Source of the DNA: JBEPVZ01 sp041690695
Lineage (GTDB): Bacteria > Patescibacteriota > Microgenomatia > Daviesbacterales > UBA10151
Length of the DNA: 39,839 nucleotides
Direction of reading: 5' to 3'
NCBI GenBank assembly: GCA_041690695.1
Contig: JBEPVZ010000006.1
Coordinates: forward strand, 1-39,839
The notes below the pieces were generated by a model. The model did no database searches, had not been told where the DNA came from, and saw only the letters and a list, made by a program, of their open reading frames with translations. Shown here piece by piece: positions 33,258-39,839 of this stretch. The stretch's first letter is position 1. Each line of letters starts with the position of its first letter. Made by a program: the position numbers and the translations under genes.

Positions 33258-33583
33258 TAAGGCCCTCCGCTAATTAAATTAAAATCTGTTAAACCCAGCC
33301 AAGCTGGAATAAACATTAAGATTAAAAATAACATGATTAAGAGAATAAAACCAATAATAGAATGGGTAATCATGTTTCGAGCTTTGGTGACAGCACCTTT
33401 ATCGCCAGCTGAAGTAATAATTAAAAAAGCTCCAACTACAAAATAGAGAACCACCGCTACTGCCGCGATACTAAACGCTATCAGCGCTAATTTGCTAACA
33501 GCTGTACCTAATGTAGCAGTATCTTTAGTGTGGCCATAACCATATTGGGTACTTAAATCAATAGCCGCCGCAAGTTTTATCAT
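33257..33583 (-). CDS. VirB2-like two-helix protein 2, without signal peptide
   Basis: This 108-residue protein has two membrane helices around the loop TSAGDKGAVTKARNMIT, matching the array's pattern with G-D for G-E. Unlike its neighbours it has no cleavable signal peptide and begins with a soluble 28-residue segment (IDLSTQYGYGHTKDTATLG). It is the smallest copy. It starts 6 nt after the 33590 gene ends. Confidence 0.75.
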   Translation of the reverse strand: MIKLAAAIDLSTQYGYGHTKDTATLGTAVSKLALIAFSIAAVAVVLYFVVGAFLIITSAGDKGAVTKARNMITHSIIGFILLIMLFLILMFIPAWLGLTDFNLISGGP

Positions 33584-33589
33584 AAATTC

Positions 33590-34900
33590 TTAATGTCCGA
33601 AGCCCGGTATACTCAGTATATCTGCTCCAATGATTTGTAACAATAATACTGAGAAGATAATAAATAGCAAGCCAATAATGGCAGAGGTGAATCGTCCTTG
33701 AGCAGCCTTGAGAGCTTCCGGATTACCTGCTGAAGTAATCATTCCAATTGCTCCAAAGCCCATTAAAAGAAGGGCGATCCCTCCAGACATTAACAAGACA
33801 ACCTTAAGGAGCGATTGAACTAATAACTGGGGCTGGTTTGGAATACAACCGATGGCGGTTAAAACGCCAATCTGTTTCTCGTCAATTAGTTTGCCACTTT
33901 TTTTGTCAGTATAGACGTATTTTTTAGGATCGGTGATGTTTACATCAACTGGATCACCATTTTGGGTGTAACAGGCCGTACCGGTTGATGTGGTACAGGT
34001 TAATCCAGGTTTATTTTGACAGGCACCACCACCAATCTCGGGAAATCCAGTAACTCCGTTCGTCCCTCCTGCCGTACTGCCATCTGAGTTGATTATTAAA
34101 GTACTGTAAGCTGTAGCTGCCTGGTCTTTAATATTGACTGTTGCCTCAATATTATATTGCTGATTGGGTAGTAAATTTGTTGTACTAATATCTATTTGGT
34201 AAGCTCCTTGCGCATTAGTACTGCCTTGTCCTACGGCAAGGTCTCCTCCAGTTCGTTTTGCTACGAGGTTGATTTGGTTATTAGCTTGGCCTGCTCCTTG
34301 TGCATTGACGAGGTTGCCACTGGCTGTAAAAGTGGTTCCAGGAGGGCCTTTTAGTGGGTTAACCTGAAGCGATAGCCTTAAATTAGCACTCTGGCTAGTG
34401 GCTGATTTAACCTGAAAAGTAATCGGGTTACTTTGTCTTTCAGAGGTCTCTACACAATTAGCTCCGGCGAATTTACATTCCCAATGCCATTCTTGAATCT
34501 GAACCTGATATGTCCCAGGTGGCTCCTTTTCTAAGAGAGTTTCTCCATTGCTGATTTGCGATGTAAAAGAGGCATAATCATGAATAGATGAAAAATCGTA
34601 GTTTGGGTTCTGGGTTAGACAGGGCTGAGCTGCAGTGTTCGTGACGATTGGTATTGGTTTGGGATTGTTTGGATCGTTATAATTATCGAAAAAGACCACT
34701 AAACAGTTATTGTTAGTTCTTGTATCAAAGTTTGTGAACTGAATAATGGGAACGTCATTTTCAGTTAAGTTATTGTTTTTCAAACTAATAGAAATATCTC
34801 CACTTGGCGCAGAATCGGCCGCAAACGTGGGTTCAGCAGTATTGAACAAGGTACCAACTAGAAAAGAGGCCACAAAAAGTATCTTTATTAGTTTGGACAT
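33590..34900 (-). CDS. Secreted Ig-like protein with a C-terminal VirB2-like two-helix module
   Basis: This is a 436-residue protein. A signal peptide (ends near TFAAD, about 28) precedes a beta-rich region (about 30-170) and a second beta domain (about 172-270) with NPLKGPPGTTFTASGNL, in the style of carboxypeptidase-regulatory/Ig-like folds. A Cys-rich linker (about 285-345) leads to two C-terminal helices (about 362-385 and 400-425) around MITSAGNPEALKAAQGRFTSAIIG, which is the array's pilin motif. It looks like a pilin module carrying a large exposed domain. It is the first gene of this arm, divergent from the SpoIID-like gene. Confidence 0.75.
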   Translation of the reverse strand: MSKLIKILFVASFLVGTLFNTAEPTFAADSAPSGDISISLKNNNLTENDVPIIQFTNFDTRTNNNCLVVFFDNYNDPNNPKPIPIVTNTAAQPCLTQNPNYDFSSIHDYASFTSQISNGETLLEKEPPGTYQVQIQEWHWECKFAGANCVETSERQSNPITFQVKSATSQSANLRLSLQVNPLKGPPGTTFTASGNLVNAQGAGQANNQINLVAKRTGGDLAVGQGSTNAQGAYQIDISTTNLLPNQQYNIEATVNIKDQAATAYSTLIINSDGSTAGGTNGVTGFPEIGGGACQNKPGLTCTTSTGTACYTQNGDPVDVNITDPKKYVYTDKKSGKLIDEKQIGVLTAIGCIPNQPQLLVQSLLKVVLLMSGGIALLLMGFGAIGMITSAGNPEALKAAQGRFTSAIIGLLFIIFSVLLLQIIGADILSIPGFGH

Positions 34901-34907
34901 TATTTCA

Positions 34908-34937
34908 AGCTTAGCTCAAGTTAGTAGTAGGTGGCAA
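34908..34937 (-). promoter_or_regulatory. Possible promoter of the 33590 gene
   Basis: TTGCCA (34937-34932), an 18-bp spacer and a poor -10 TAAGCT (34913-34908), ending 7 nt before the ATG at 34900. The element GTAGGTGGCAAGT is shared with the 31349 promoter. Confidence 0.3.
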
Positions 34938-34948
34938 GTCTGCTATGT

Positions 34949-34954
34949 TAAAAT
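34949..34954 (+). promoter_or_regulatory. -10-like box of the SpoIID-like gene
   Basis: TATGTTAAAAT (34944-34954) precedes the ATG at 34962 by 7 nt. A TGTTAAAAT core also precedes the 36811 gene. No clear -35 and no Shine-Dalgarno were found. Confidence 0.4.
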
Positions 34955-34961
34955 TAGGCAG

Positions 34962-36752
34962 ATGTTCCGCCCGCGTTTCTCCTTTAAATTAGTCATTATT
35001 TTTATCTGTCTGATTCTTAATTTAAATCTCTTCCTCCAACTACCAACTACAAACTACCAACCCTTAACCGCCAAAGCCGATGAGATCGATGATCTCCAAT
35101 CTCAAATTGATACTTTAAATAAGTCGAGAGAGCAGTCGGTCGCTGCCACCAAACCGCTTCAAGGTCAGCTTGAATCGGAAAAAGCTCAGCTGGCTCAAAT
35201 TCAAACTAATTTACAAAGTTTATCAGTCAAAATTAATCAAAAATCTAAAGATTTAGATATCCGCGAGGAAAAATTAGCTCAGCAAGAAGCTTTGTTATCG
35301 AGTCGAGTCAGAGCGTATTACATTCGGTCATATTCGAACTCGCCACTTTTGGTGATTTTTTCCTCTCAAAATAGTGGGGCCTTAATTCGTGATTTGTCCT
35401 ATCGTCAGGCCACTACCCAAGAAGATCAAAAGATTATTACCTCAATTACCGGCGAAGTAACTGATTTATTGACTCAAAAAGAACAACTTGAAAAAGATAA
35501 ACAAAAATTAGCTTCGATTCAAGCTTCCGTTAATCAAAATGCGACTTTTCTAGACGGACAGATTAAGAATGCGGTGGCTTACCAAGGCGTTTTATCAACT
35601 CAAATTGCTAATTTATCTGCTCAACAACAAGCTTTAATAGCAGCTAAAACTGGTAACTTTAATGTCAGCGTTGGTAGTGCGGCTTTGGCAGATGATCCCA
35701 ACGCTTCATTAAGTGGATGGTCATCAAATGCTCCGTCTGGTTCGGTGACAGTCTTCTCCTTTGGGGCTTACGCGGGCAATGGTGCCAACTATAAAAGACA
35801 AGGCATGAGTCAATATGGGGCATGGGCCAGAGCCAAATCTGGTCAGGATTATAACGCCATTTTGTCGGCCTATTATGGCCAAGCTCCAATTCATAAAGAT
35901 ATGCCAGGATCAATTAATACTGATCAAGGGACGATGAGTTTTGAGGACCACTATTTATATGGAATAGCTGAGATGCCAGCCAGCTGGACGGATAACGGTT
36001 CGGCGGCATTAAAAGCTCAGGCTATCGCCGCCAGAACTTATGCTTATCATGCTACCCAAGGTGGAGGATCGATCTGTACGAGTGATAGTTGCCAGGTTTA
36101 TCAATCTTCAAAGGCCAATAGTCCACCTCAAGCCTGGAAAGATGCGGTTGATTCAACTAAAGGGATGGTTTTGCCGGATGGAGTGTCGGCTCAATATGTT
36201 TCGACCCCGGGTGGTTACCTAGACACTAAAGGTTGGGACACCTCTTGTGGCAGCCAAGGTTGTTTATCAGATAGTGCGTATGACGCCGCTAGCCCTTGGT
36301 TTTATAAAGCCTGGTATTCAAATTATCGTTACGGTAGTGGCTTTTCAACTTGTCAGCGCTCGAATCCTTGGTTAACCCAAGATGATATTTCGGATATCTT
36401 AAATGCTTGGGTTGTTTACAACTCTGGCTCAGATGATGATAAATCTCATATTTTCCCACCTGATGGTTGTGGTGGAGGAAGTCCTTATTCAACGGGACAG
36501 ATGAGAGATCGCGCCAATGCTTTAGGAGGTGCTTATACGAATGTTTCGTCAGTCAATGTTTCAGAGAGCACCAGCGGTTATACCTCGTCGGTAACTTTTC
36601 AAACTAATCGGGGAGCGCTAACTTTAAGCGGTTTCGATACTGGTTGTTCTCACCCAGGTGGTGGTTGTAAAGACTTTTGGACAATATTTGCCTTAAGGGC
36701 TCCTGGAAATATCTCAATTAAGAGTCGATTGTTTGACATTAAGGTCAAATAA
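34962..36752 (+). CDS. SpoIID/LytB-like protein with an N-terminal coiled coil
   Basis: This 596-residue protein has a signal peptide (to about LTAKA, residue 33) followed by a coiled coil (about 35-215). A SpoIID-like domain covers about 265-470: YKRQGMSQYGAWARAKSG, ILSAYYG, HYLYGIAEMPASW, ALKAQAIAARTYAYHAT and DSCQVYQSS, matching the family's G-M-S-Q-Y-G, E-M-P and A-L-K-A-Q-A-x-A-A-R-T-Y motifs. A further region extends to the C-terminus. SpoIID is a peptidoglycan-degrading glycosidase or amidase enhancer outside the cytoplasm. The start is ATG 34962; the open frame runs back to 34746, but that part overlaps the 33590 gene and has no signal-peptide logic. Confidence 0.86.
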   Translation: MFRPRFSFKLVIIFICLILNLNLFLQLPTTNYQPLTAKADEIDDLQSQIDTLNKSREQSVAATKPLQGQLESEKAQLAQIQTNLQSLSVKINQKSKDLDIREEKLAQQEALLSSRVRAYYIRSYSNSPLLVIFSSQNSGALIRDLSYRQATTQEDQKIITSITGEVTDLLTQKEQLEKDKQKLASIQASVNQNATFLDGQIKNAVAYQGVLSTQIANLSAQQQALIAAKTGNFNVSVGSAALADDPNASLSGWSSNAPSGSVTVFSFGAYAGNGANYKRQGMSQYGAWARAKSGQDYNAILSAYYGQAPIHKDMPGSINTDQGTMSFEDHYLYGIAEMPASWTDNGSAALKAQAIAARTYAYHATQGGGSICTSDSCQVYQSSKANSPPQAWKDAVDSTKGMVLPDGVSAQYVSTPGGYLDTKGWDTSCGSQGCLSDSAYDAASPWFYKAWYSNYRYGSGFSTCQRSNPWLTQDDISDILNAWVVYNSGSDDDKSHIFPPDGCGGGSPYSTGQMRDRANALGGAYTNVSSVNVSESTSGYTSSVTFQTNRGALTLSGFDTGCSHPGGGCKDFWTIFALRAPGNISIKSRLFDIKVK

Positions 36753-36795
36753 TCGTTCCGGTTATTAGCAGGGATACCATTTAAATAAGATGTGT

Positions 36796-36801
36796 TAAAA
36801 T
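36796..36801 (+). promoter_or_regulatory. -10-like box of the PH-domain gene
   Basis: TAAAAT (36796-36801) within GTGTTAAAAT ends 9 nt before the ATG at 36811. It shares TGTTAAAAT with the box before 34962. No Shine-Dalgarno is seen. Confidence 0.35.
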
Positions 36802-36810
36802 CTCCTCATA

Positions 36811-37374
36811 ATGGCCTTAATGTTTCCAGCCTTCTTAGACAAACCAGACAAAATTAGCTTCGTTGATCAAGAAGAGGATGAAGTAATTGAGTTATTTTTA
36901 CGCCGTCATGGGATTACTAATTTTCCTTGGATTGTTCTATCGATCTTAGGATTATTTATACCAGCTCTGGTGGTTTTTTTAGATCAAGCCTTACAAATTA
37001 ATTTTATTTCTAAAATTCCAGAAAAGCTAGCTTTGGAAGCGTTAGTTTTGTGGTATTTATTTATTATTGCGTTTGTCTTCGAAAGCTTTTTATCTTGGTA
37101 CTTCAATATTTATATTATGACAAATCAACAGTTGGTTGATATTAACTTCAGATCTTTGTTATTTCGGGATATTGTGACCATTCAATATAACGATATCCAA
37201 GGCGTGACTTCTCAAATCCAAGGTATTATTCGATCGTTTTTTAACTTTGGGGATGTTTTAGTTGAAACCGCGGCAAAAAACGAGTCAGTCGATTTTAATG
37301 ATGTACCCAAACCTGACCAAGTTGCTGATCGGATTGATGACCTTCAAAAAACTATGAAACCAAATGCTGTCTGA
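36811..37374 (+). CDS. Membrane protein with a bacterial PH domain (YdbS-like)
   Basis: This 187-residue protein has a short cytoplasmic start, two membrane helices (about 38-62 and 75-100) and a C-terminal bPH-type domain. The strands IYIMTNQQLVDINFR, FRDIVTIQYNDIQGV and FFNFGDVLVETAA match bPH_2 proteins, which have T-N-x-R/Q-L followed by an R-D-I-pattern and G-x-V-x-V-x-T. The role is unknown in general; they are thought to be membrane-associated. The last 11 nt overlap the next gene. Confidence 0.82.
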   Translation: MALMFPAFLDKPDKISFVDQEEDEVIELFLRRHGITNFPWIVLSILGLFIPALVVFLDQALQINFISKIPEKLALEALVLWYLFIIAFVFESFLSWYFNIYIMTNQQLVDINFRSLLFRDIVTIQYNDIQGVTSQIQGIIRSFFNFGDVLVETAAKNESVDFNDVPKPDQVADRIDDLQKTMKPNAV

Positions 37375-37600
37375 TAATCCCGGTCTAGATTTTACGCTCA
37401 GTAGTTTGTCTTTTACCTTTCAGATAGGTTTTATTGTTTTGGCAATTGCTTATTTTATTTTTGCTCTGATTATTATCCGACAGATTAACTTAATGACCGA
37501 AACCGTTACCACTGAGGTCGCATCTTTGCTTAAAATCCTATCTTTAGTCTTAGGATTATTAAGTTTAGGTGTAGTTATCTGGTTTATTAGATTAATCTGA
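37364..37600 (+). CDS. Small two-helix membrane protein
   Basis: This 78-residue protein has two predicted membrane helices (about 18-40 and 54-76) separated by a polar stretch (RQINLMTETVTTEVASLLK). It has no signal peptide. The family is not firmly recognised; it resembles small CPR proteins of the DUF5657 kind, but that is from memory and unverified. It overlaps the PH-domain gene by 11 nt and ends 3 nt before the next, so all three form one operon. Confidence 0.72.
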   Translation: MLSDNPGLDFTLSSLSFTFQIGFIVLAIAYFIFALIIIRQINLMTETVTTEVASLLKILSLVLGLLSLGVVIWFIRLI

Positions 37601-37603
37601 GTA

Positions 37604-39418
37604 ATGATCAAGTCAGCCAAAGCGATTGCGGCAAATACTGATTTATGTTCTGCCCAAGCGTTTCTCTTTAATGAAGAGGGTGTTTACCTGGTACTTTTAA
37701 TTTCTGGAACCGGTGATGATGTCTTTACTAAAATCCGTCAACTAGTCGTTGGACTTAAGGATAACTTTTTCGATAATACTGAATCGATCCCAAATCGGCT
37801 GAAAATTCTTCTAGAAGCTATTAATCAAGAACTTAAAGGGGTTGATGAGTTAAATATCTTACTAGGGTCAATCTCGGCTAATATTTTATATCTGGAGTCG
37901 CAAGGTCGTGACAGAGCATATCTTTTAAGAGGAGAGAGAACTTTGCCGCTAGTACCCGAGCGGGATCCTGATCCAAGCGGTCAATTAATTTCCGGTTATT
38001 TAAAAGAAGGCGATCATTTAGTCTTGCTCAGTCAGACTTTAATGACTCATTTTGGAGAAAATGGCCAAGCCTTGGCGAGTTTTTTAAAGACAACAGACGA
38101 GCTTCTTCAAGAAGAACTCGACGAATTAGTTCGAAATAATCCAACCTTGGATCCAGTTTCAGCAATCGTGATTGATTTTAATCCGCTTGAAAAAGCGCCT
38201 GAAACGGGTGAAGTGGAGGAACCTGGTTTATTGGAGAATGTTGAGAATCTTTCTTCGTCCCCTCGATTTAAAATTTCGCGCGCTCAGCTTTTCTCTAAAA
38301 TCATAGCTCGTTTACCACAAACTCGCCGTAAACGCTTAATTATTGGGGCAGCTTTGTTGGTCATCTTAATAGTTGGCATTAGTCTGTCATTTAAAAGTAA
38401 GGGCCAAGACTTAAAGCACACTCAGTTTGAGGCCTTATTAACAGATGCTTCAAGTCAACTTAGTCAAGCCGAAAGCTTGAAAGATCTTAACCCGAATGCT
38501 GCGCGAACCAATTTAGGTAAAGCTCAAGATGACTTAAAACAGGCTAAAGCAATTTTGCCAAAAGATCCCCAGGTTGATCAACTTCAGAAGCAACTTGATC
38601 AAAATCAGAGTGATATTTTAAAGATTTATCCGATTGCGGCCTGGCCGGTTTTTCTCGACCTTAGGTTAATTAAACCTAACTTTTATTCTAAAAATCTGGC
38701 TTTTTATGATGGAAAGTTAATGCTTCTCGATGATACTGGCAATTCAGCAGTTTTAGTTGATCTATCTAAAAAAACGAACCAACCACTAGCTGGGTCTGAG
38801 CAACTTGGTCAACCAAAATTCATTAGTCTAAATGGTGACTCAGCCTTTGTCTATTCATCTGATAAAGGAGTTTTTAAGATTGATATTACTGCTCCAAAAC
38901 CAACGGTAGCGGTTAAAGCCGATTCAGATTGGGGTCAAATTGTTTCCCTTCAAGGCTTTGCCAGTAATATTTACCTACTTGATTCAGTTAAAAACCAGAT
39001 CTGGAAATATATTGCTACCGAAACTAGCTTTTCAGATAAACAGCCATATTTAAAATCAGATACTAAGGTTGACCTGGCAACCTCCAAGAAGATGTTAATT
39101 GATGGTTCAGTTTGGGTTTTAAAATCAGGTAGCGAGGTTGATAAATTTACTCAAGGGGGTCCTGACAGCTTTAATTTAAATGGCTTAGATAAACCGCTTA
39201 AAGATGTCACGACTTTTTTTGTATCCGATGAAACGGATAATATCTATTTGCTCGACTCGGGAAACAATCGAATTGTGACTTTAAAAAAGAATGGTGATTA
39301 TGTTAGTCAGATGACATCGGATAAGTTAAAAGATGTTTTTGATTTTGCAGTTGATGAGAAAAATAAGGTCATTTATTTACTCGATGGTAGCTCAATCTAC
39401 CAAGTTCCGTTACAATAA
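37604..39418 (+). CDS. Degenerate PP2C-like domain, membrane helix and extracytoplasmic beta-propeller protein
   Basis: This is a 604-residue protein. The N-terminal 200 residues follow the PPM/PP2C phosphatase fold: QGRDRAYLLRGERTLPLV corresponds to G-D-S-R-x-Y-L-x-R, GYLKEGDHLVLLSQTL to the G-D-xLLLxSDGL strand and LDPVSAIVIDF to the final D-x-x-S segment. The catalytic Asp of SDGL is replaced (SQTL), so activity is doubtful. A basic stretch and one membrane helix (about 247-265) follow, then a helical segment (about 270-320) and a C-terminal beta-propeller of NHL-like repeats (LLDDTGNSAVLVDL, YLLDSGNNRIVTLKKNG). It looks like a signalling receptor or scaffold; the ligand is unknown. Confidence 0.75.
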   Translation: MIKSAKAIAANTDLCSAQAFLFNEEGVYLVLLISGTGDDVFTKIRQLVVGLKDNFFDNTESIPNRLKILLEAINQELKGVDELNILLGSISANILYLESQGRDRAYLLRGERTLPLVPERDPDPSGQLISGYLKEGDHLVLLSQTLMTHFGENGQALASFLKTTDELLQEELDELVRNNPTLDPVSAIVIDFNPLEKAPETGEVEEPGLLENVENLSSSPRFKISRAQLFSKIIARLPQTRRKRLIIGAALLVILIVGISLSFKSKGQDLKHTQFEALLTDASSQLSQAESLKDLNPNAARTNLGKAQDDLKQAKAILPKDPQVDQLQKQLDQNQSDILKIYPIAAWPVFLDLRLIKPNFYSKNLAFYDGKLMLLDDTGNSAVLVDLSKKTNQPLAGSEQLGQPKFISLNGDSAFVYSSDKGVFKIDITAPKPTVAVKADSDWGQIVSLQGFASNIYLLDSVKNQIWKYIATETSFSDKQPYLKSDTKVDLATSKKMLIDGSVWVLKSGSEVDKFTQGGPDSFNLNGLDKPLKDVTTFFVSDETDNIYLLDSGNNRIVTLKKNGDYVSQMTSDKLKDVFDFAVDEKNKVIYLLDGSSIYQVPLQ

Positions 39419-39423
39419 GGGCA

Positions 39424-39496
39424 AGTTAGAAGAATTAGGAACTAGGTTACTCGAACTAGAATCTAATCATTAACCTAATTCCTTAAACCTAGCTCC
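39424..39496. repeat. Degenerate inverted repeat spacer before smpB
   Basis: GAATTAGG and CTAGGTT in the first half recur as their complements (AACCTAATTC, AAACCTAG) in the second half. The spacer could fold into an imperfect hairpin between the propeller gene and smpB, but lacks a terminal T-run. Confidence 0.5.
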
Positions 39497-39503
39497 AATA
39501 AAA

Positions 39504-39839
39504 ATGAGGATTTTTAACAAAAAAGCTCGTCAAAATTATCATATCCTTGAAACCTTTCAGGCCGGAATTGTCTTGATGGGCCAGGAGGTTAAGTCTTTGC
39601 GGGCTGGAAAAGCTGATATTAACGATAGCTTTGCCAAAATTCAAGATAACCAGGTTTTTCTTAAAAACGCCTTTATTTATCCTTATCAAAGTGGGGCTCT
39701 TGAAACTAAATTTTCAAACTATGACCCCAGACAGGATCGAAAATTACTACTTCATAAAAGTGAGATTGATCGGTTGCGTGGCCGATTATCCGCCGGCAGC
39801 ATGGCTTTAATTCCATTAGCTATTTTTACAGCTAATAAT
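39504..39839 (+). CDS. smpB: SsrA-binding protein SmpB (5' part)
   Basis: The first 112 residues are in the window and the frame is open at its right edge. The start MRIFNKKARQNYHILETFQA is followed by GIVLMGQEVKSLRAGKADIN, FLKNAFIYPYQSG, and RQDRKLLLHKSEIDRLRG, all SmpB hallmarks. SmpB carries tmRNA to stalled ribosomes (trans-translation). The C-terminal tail that enters the mRNA channel lies outside. The start at ATG 39504 has no Shine-Dalgarno. No tmRNA gene is seen in the window. Confidence 0.95.
   Translation, partial: MRIFNKKARQNYHILETFQAGIVLMGQEVKSLRAGKADINDSFAKIQDNQVFLKNAFIYPYQSGALETKFSNYDPRQDRKLLLHKSEIDRLRGRLSAGSMALIPLAIFTANN

Noticed and set aside
34746..34961. N-terminal extension of the SpoIID-like gene
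   Set aside because: The frame is open but runs antisense through the start of the 33590 gene, and the true signal peptide begins at ATG 34962.
39489..39689. Minus-strand open frame across smpB
   Set aside because: It is a shadow of the well-conserved SmpB reading frame on the plus strand.

Overview
The window looks like a chromosomal segment of a Candidate Phyla Radiation (Patescibacteria) bacterium. This is an inference. It rests on a moderately AT-rich, gene-dense sequence with short gaps and many overlapping starts and stops, minimal versions of core genes (a 710-residue ValS, a short YidC, a 48-56 residue class L34 protein), and a type IV secretion (T4SS)-like locus of PrgI, split VirB4 and repeated two-helix pilins, which I associate with these lineages. 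TGA is used as a normal stop (for example yidD), so this is not a recoded SR1/Gracilibacteria genome.

Layout. 1-4464 (+): end of a dockerin-like protein, thpR, tsaD, a small unknown gene and valS. 4492-13171 (-): rplY, an epimerase/DUF4012 fusion, an RNase H, a flippase and an O-antigen ligase/polymerase-like protein, running back into the classic origin cluster khpB(jag)-yidC-yidD-rnpA-rpmH. 13172-16457 (+): DnaA boxes, dnaA, a second DnaA-box region (probable oriC), a membrane-anchored nuclease and dnaN. 16464-34900: a T4SS-like locus, mostly on the minus strand. Its first arm (25190 to 16464) encodes PrgI, a split VirB4, a transglycosylase/CHAP cell-wall hydrolase, a C39-like secreted peptidase and three small membrane-anchored proteins. 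Its second arm (34900 to 28731) encodes seven proteins with a VirB2-like two-helix module, a secreted proline/glutamine-rich protein and a VirB6-like polytopic protein. 34962-39839 (+): a SpoIID-like protein, a PH-domain membrane protein, a small two-helix protein, a degenerate PP2C/beta-propeller protein and the 5' part of smpB.

The most unusual segment is between the two T4SS arms. A two-gene plus-strand cassette of unknown function (25428-28727) is preceded by what reads as a cobalamin riboswitch aptamer (about 25239-25396), although no B12 synthesis, transport or B12-dependent gene is visible. The T4SS parts would form a trans-envelope machine: PrgI/VirB4/VirB6 at the membrane, VirB2-like subunits as pilus or channel, and the hydrolases opening peptidoglycan. 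No VirD4 coupling protein, VirB11 or relaxase is seen here.

Several genes carry a -10 box 6-10 nt before the ATG and no Shine-Dalgarno, suggesting leaderless or near-leaderless mRNAs. In the pilin array each gap contains a -35/-10 pair with exactly 18 bp between the hexamers. No gene-free stretch exceeds 300 bases; the longest are 25191-25427 (riboswitch) and 14636-14814 (DnaA boxes). I saw no tRNA, rRNA, CRISPR array or insertion sequence.
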